From positions 1 through 16,060 of the forward strand of contig CBDUBS010000074.1 of assembly GCA_965365445.1 (NCBI GenBank): 16,060 bases of DNA, written 5' to 3'. The translations under genes and the position numbers were made by a program. Source of the stretch: CBDUBS01 sp965365445 (GTDB lineage Bacteria; Bacteroidota; Rhodothermia; Rhodothermales; DASSAV01). This document shows, in pieces, positions 13,707 through 16,060 of this stretch. The notes below the pieces were generated by a model. That model was not told the origin of the DNA. It worked only from the letters and a program-made list of their open reading frames with translations, and did no database searches. Each line of letters starts with the position of its first letter. The stretch's first letter is position 1.

Positions 13707-14320
13707 GCGAACCGGCGCATCCCATCATCGTGCTGACGGCGCCCAGCGGAGCCGGAAAAACCAGCATCGCCCGCCGGGTGATGTCGGCCGTCCCGGAGCT
13801 GGGCTTTTCCGTGTCGGCTACCACGCGCCCTCCGCGCGCCCACGAGCGCGACGGAGTGGATTATTTCTTCGTCTCGGAGGCCGCGTTCCGGGCGCATGTC
13901 GCCGCCGACGAGTTGCTGGAGTACGAGGAGGTATACCCGGGCCGGTTTTACGGCACCCTCCGCTCCGAGGTGGAGCGCAAAACCACCCTCGGCCCGGTGC
14001 TGCTGGATATCGACGTGGTGGGAGCCGTAAACGTAAAAGCGGCCTTCGGCCGTTCGGCGCTGACGCTTTTCATCCGGCCCCCGTCGCTGGAGGCGCTGGC
14101 CGAGCGGCTGCGGCTACGCGGCACGGAAACAGAGGAAACCCTGCGAATGCGCCTCGAACGGGCCCGAAAGGAAATGGCCTTTGCCGACCGGTTCGACCAC
14201 GTGATCGTCAACGACGACCTGGATGAAGCGGTGGAAACAGCCATCCGGCTGGTACGGCAGTTCCTGGCCGGCCCGCATCCGGACCATGGTGACCAACGTC
14301 AGGGATACGCAGATGAATGA
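13703..14320 (+). CDS. gmk: Guanylate kinase
   Basis: Phosphorylates GMP to GDP with ATP, supplying GTP/dGTP and recycling signalling nucleotides. The 205-residue length is typical. The P-loop APSGAGKTS is at 13-21 (K19), followed by the GMP-binding segment SVSATTRPPRAHERDGVDYFF (central conserved part TTRPPR), EYEEVYPGRFYGT and the LLDIDVVGA strand. All catalytic elements are present. Its start overlaps the yicC stop (ATGA at 13703-13706), and its last 8 bases overlap coaBC. The start is fixed by this overlap and by the short N-terminus before the P-loop. In many bacteria rpoZ lies between gmk and coaBC; here the overlap leaves no room for it. Confidence 0.97.
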   Translation: MSEPAHPIIVLTAPSGAGKTSIARRVMSAVPELGFSVSATTRPPRAHERDGVDYFFVSEAAFRAHVAADELLEYEEVYPGRFYGTLRSEVERKTTLGPVLLDIDVVGAVNVKAAFGRSALTLFIRPPSLEALAERLRLRGTETEETLRMRLERARKEMAFADRFDHVIVNDDLDEAVETAIRLVRQFLAGPHPDHGDQRQGYADE

Positions 14321-15554
14321 TCCTATGCTACAGGGCCGCAGGGTGCTGCTCGGCGTTACGGGCGGCATCGCGGCGTACAAAGCCGCTACGCTCGTTCGGC
14401 TGCTCAAAAAGGCCGGCGCCGAAGTGCAAGTGCTCATGACGCCCGCCGCCCGCCGGTTCATCACGCCGCTTACCCTGGGTACGCTTTCCGAGCGGGAGGT
14501 ACTCATTGATATATTTCCGGATAATCCCTCCGGCTCCTGGACGCAGCATATCGACCTGGGGCTGTGGGCCGACCTGTTCATCGTGGCTCCGGCTACAGCC
14601 GATACGGCGGCCCGTCTGGCGCACGGCTTCAGCGATTCGATGCTGACGGCTACCGCGCTGGCGGCCCGTTGCCCGATCGTCGTGTGCCCGGCCATGGACC
14701 ACGATATGTACCGGCACCCGGCCACGCAGGCCAACCTGGGCCGCCTTCGGGAAATCGGGTACGAAGTAGTGGAAGCGGGCTACGGAAGCCTGGCGAGCGG
14801 GCTGGTCGGTTACGGACGGCTTCCCGAACCGGAAGAACTGTTCCGGCTCGTCGTGGAGCGCCTGCATCCATCCGGCGACGGCTTTCAGGGGCAGCGGGTG
14901 CTCGTGACGGCCGGCCCAACGCGCGAAGCCATCGACCCGGTCCGGTTTCTTTCCAACCACTCCTCCGGCAAGATGGGGTACGCCCTCGCCGAGGCAGCCG
15001 CACGCAGGGGCGCCGAAGTTACCCTTGTCAGCGGCCCGACAGCACTGGCGGCGCCGGGCGGGGTTACGCTGATTCCGGTAATCTCGGCCCAAGAGATGCA
15101 GCAGGCCGTCGAAGTCCATCGCGAGGCGGACGTGGTCATTATGGCCGCCGCCGTATCGGATTACGCGCCGGACCGGGCGGCCCCTTCGAAAATCAAAAAA
15201 AGCGATGCGGTGCTCGCGCTCGCGCTGAAGCGCACGCCGGATATCCTGGCCGAACTGGGGCGGCGAAAGCGCCCCGGGCAAGTCCTGATCGGGTTTGCGC
15301 TCGAAACGGATAACGGCGAAGCGTACGCGCGTGAGAAGCTCCGGTCGAAAAACCTGGATGCCATCGTGCTGAACAACCCGAGAGAAGAAGGGGCGGGTTT
15401 CGGGCACGATACCAACCGGGTCACGTTCATCGCGAAGGGAGGCGAGCCGGAAGAACTCCCCCTGATGCCCAAGAAGCAGGTGGCCGAGGCCTTGCTGGAT
15501 CGTATCGGAACGATCCTGGAAAGTCAACCAAATCAACCTGATCGCACCCCATAA
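14313..15554 (+). CDS. coaBC: Bifunctional phosphopantothenoylcysteine decarboxylase / phosphopantothenate-cysteine ligase
   Basis: Catalyses two steps of coenzyme A synthesis: CoaB joins cysteine to 4'-phosphopantothenate and CoaC, an FMN enzyme, decarboxylates the product. The 413 residues split into CoaC (about 5-185: GVTGGIAAYK at 14-23, catalytic H79 in TQHIDL) and CoaB (about 190-405: LVTAGPTREAIDPV at 197-210, SNHSSGKMGYALAEAA at 214-229, AAAVSDYAP at 278-286, KIKK at 293-296). Two usual CoaC residues differ: the PAMN motif reads PAMD (D129) and the cysteine of the substrate flap reads serine (S162 in LASGL). I recall both as frequent in Bacteroidota. AGGGA, 8 bases upstream, supports the ATG at 14313; an ATG at 14325 is a possible alternative. 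The start overlaps the gmk stop by 8 bases. Confidence 0.95.
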   Translation: MNDPMLQGRRVLLGVTGGIAAYKAATLVRLLKKAGAEVQVLMTPAARRFITPLTLGTLSEREVLIDIFPDNPSGSWTQHIDLGLWADLFIVAPATADTAARLAHGFSDSMLTATALAARCPIVVCPAMDHDMYRHPATQANLGRLREIGYEVVEAGYGSLASGLVGYGRLPEPEELFRLVVERLHPSGDGFQGQRVLVTAGPTREAIDPVRFLSNHSSGKMGYALAEAAARRGAEVTLVSGPTALAAPGGVTLIPVISAQEMQQAVEVHREADVVIMAAAVSDYAPDRAAPSKIKKSDAVLALALKRTPDILAELGRRKRPGQVLIGFALETDNGEAYAREKLRSKNLDAIVLNNPREEGAGFGHDTNRVTFIAKGGEPEELPLMPKKQVAEALLDRIGTILESQPNQPDRTP

Positions 15555-15560
15555 AAACGA

Positions 15561-15612
15561 AAGGAGGCATAATTCACGGTGGGGGGGCGCGGTTGCCCTT
15601 GAGGTCCGCGCC
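15561..15612 (+). other. Orphan Shine-Dalgarno-like sequence and stem-loop after coaBC
   Basis: AAAGGAGG (15560-15567) is the strongest ribosome-binding sequence in the window, yet no ATG follows. A GTG at 15579 opens a frame of only seven codons. Next, GGCGCGG (15586-15592) pairs perfectly with CCGCGCC (15606-15612), without a T-tract. The frame of the downstream glycosylase is open back past this sequence, so an unusual start (ATT or TTG) or a leader peptide is conceivable. Confidence 0.3.
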
Positions 15613-15664
15613 GGCATCCCCTAGCTTATCCCTTTCGATACGTTTCAATTTTCCGGGATACCGT

Positions 15665-16060
15665 ATGCTGGACGCGTTACGCAACCTCCGGGCCGCCATC
15701 GAATTCGAGGCAGCGATGGCCGGGCCGTACGTAATGCAACAACCGGAGGAGGCCGGTCCTCCGACGGAAAGCGGTGCATCAGGGTCGAGGAACGACATGG
15801 CAACAGCAAACTTGTTCGGCGAAGCCGGGAGTCCTTCCGGGAACGCCGCCCTTCCGCCGTGGCAGCGCATCGAGGCGCTCATCCCCGAGGGATCGCCGTT
15901 GCGCGGCATAAATACGCTGGAGGAAGTAAGGAAGTACGTCGAGAATACCATCCTCATCCCGCTGGATGAAAAACGAACCAACCCGGTGTTCGGAGTCGGG
16001 GACCCCCATGCCGGGCTCATGGTCATCGGAGAGGCGCCCGGCGCCGACGAGGATCGGCAG
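15665..16060 (+). CDS. Family 4-like uracil-DNA glycosylase, partial (C-terminus beyond window edge)
   Basis: Removes uracil from DNA to start base-excision repair. The 132 visible residues show a low-complexity N-terminal extension (about 1-60, rich in Ala, Gly, Glu, Pro) and then the conserved entry: KRTNPVFGVGDP (103-114), LMVIGEAPGADEDRQ (118-132), containing motif A of the family. Unlike Fe-S family 4 enzymes such as the Thermus one, where a C-x2-C pair sits just before the RT-x2-VFG segment, the aligned positions here are T95 and I98, so this cluster half is absent. The second cysteine pair is not visible. The ATG at 15665 is the first methionine; alternatives are M18, M24 and M45 (15797). 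There is no Shine-Dalgarno sequence directly upstream. Family assignment is good; metal cluster and substrate range are open. Confidence 0.82.
   Translation, partial: MLDALRNLRAAIEFEAAMAGPYVMQQPEEAGPPTESGASGSRNDMATANLFGEAGSPSGNAALPPWQRIEALIPEGSPLRGINTLEEVRKYVENTILIPLDEKRTNPVFGVGDPHAGLMVIGEAPGADEDRQ

Overview
This is a GC-rich, densely packed housekeeping segment of a bacterial chromosome. It looks like the Bacteroidota/Rhodothermota branch. The reasons are the gene order rplM-rpsI-rpsB-tsf-pyrH-frr, a promoter (minus strand, 4861-4891) matching the Bacteroidota-type TTG/TAnnTTTG pattern, several starts without a Shine-Dalgarno sequence, and CoaBC residues that I recall as typical of that group. 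The phylum assignment is inference. No mobile element, CRISPR array, phage gene or sign of recent transfer was seen.

Left part, minus strand (1-4813): a 23S rRNA accumulation (DUF177/YceD) gene and rpmF (L32) lead into plsX, fabH, fabD and a truncated fabG, which together make phospholipid and fatty-acid precursors. A strong intrinsic terminator lies between rpmF and plsX, so ribosomal and lipid genes are probably uncoupled or coupled only by readthrough. A well-formed promoter drives the yceD-rpmF end.

Middle divergent region (4814-5190): 377 bases without a gene. It holds the yceD promoter on one side and a dense run of inverted repeats before dnaA on the other, including a terminator-like hairpin and a 12-base perfect palindrome. 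No convincing DnaA boxes were found, so I do not call an origin.

Right part, plus strand (5191-16060): dnaA and dnaN (replication initiator and sliding clamp) are followed directly by rplM-rpsI-rpsB-tsf, with no recF between them. rplM has a clear promoter and a leader with an attenuator-like hairpin. rpsB is preceded by an RNA element with three coaxial helices and a 7-bp pseudoknot ending 13 nt before the start codon; this is the most interesting candidate in the window. A strong terminator closes tsf. Then come pyrH and frr, a tRNA-Ser(GGA), the overlapping yicC-gmk-coaBC unit, and the start of a family 4-like uracil-DNA glycosylase gene that seems to lack the first two iron-sulfur cysteines.

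Functionally the window joins replication initiation, translation (L32, L13, S9, S2, EF-Ts, RRF, tRNA), nucleotide supply (UMP and GMP kinases), coenzyme A synthesis and fatty-acid initiation: growth-rate genes in which the likely new biology lies in the untranslated leaders rather than in the proteins.
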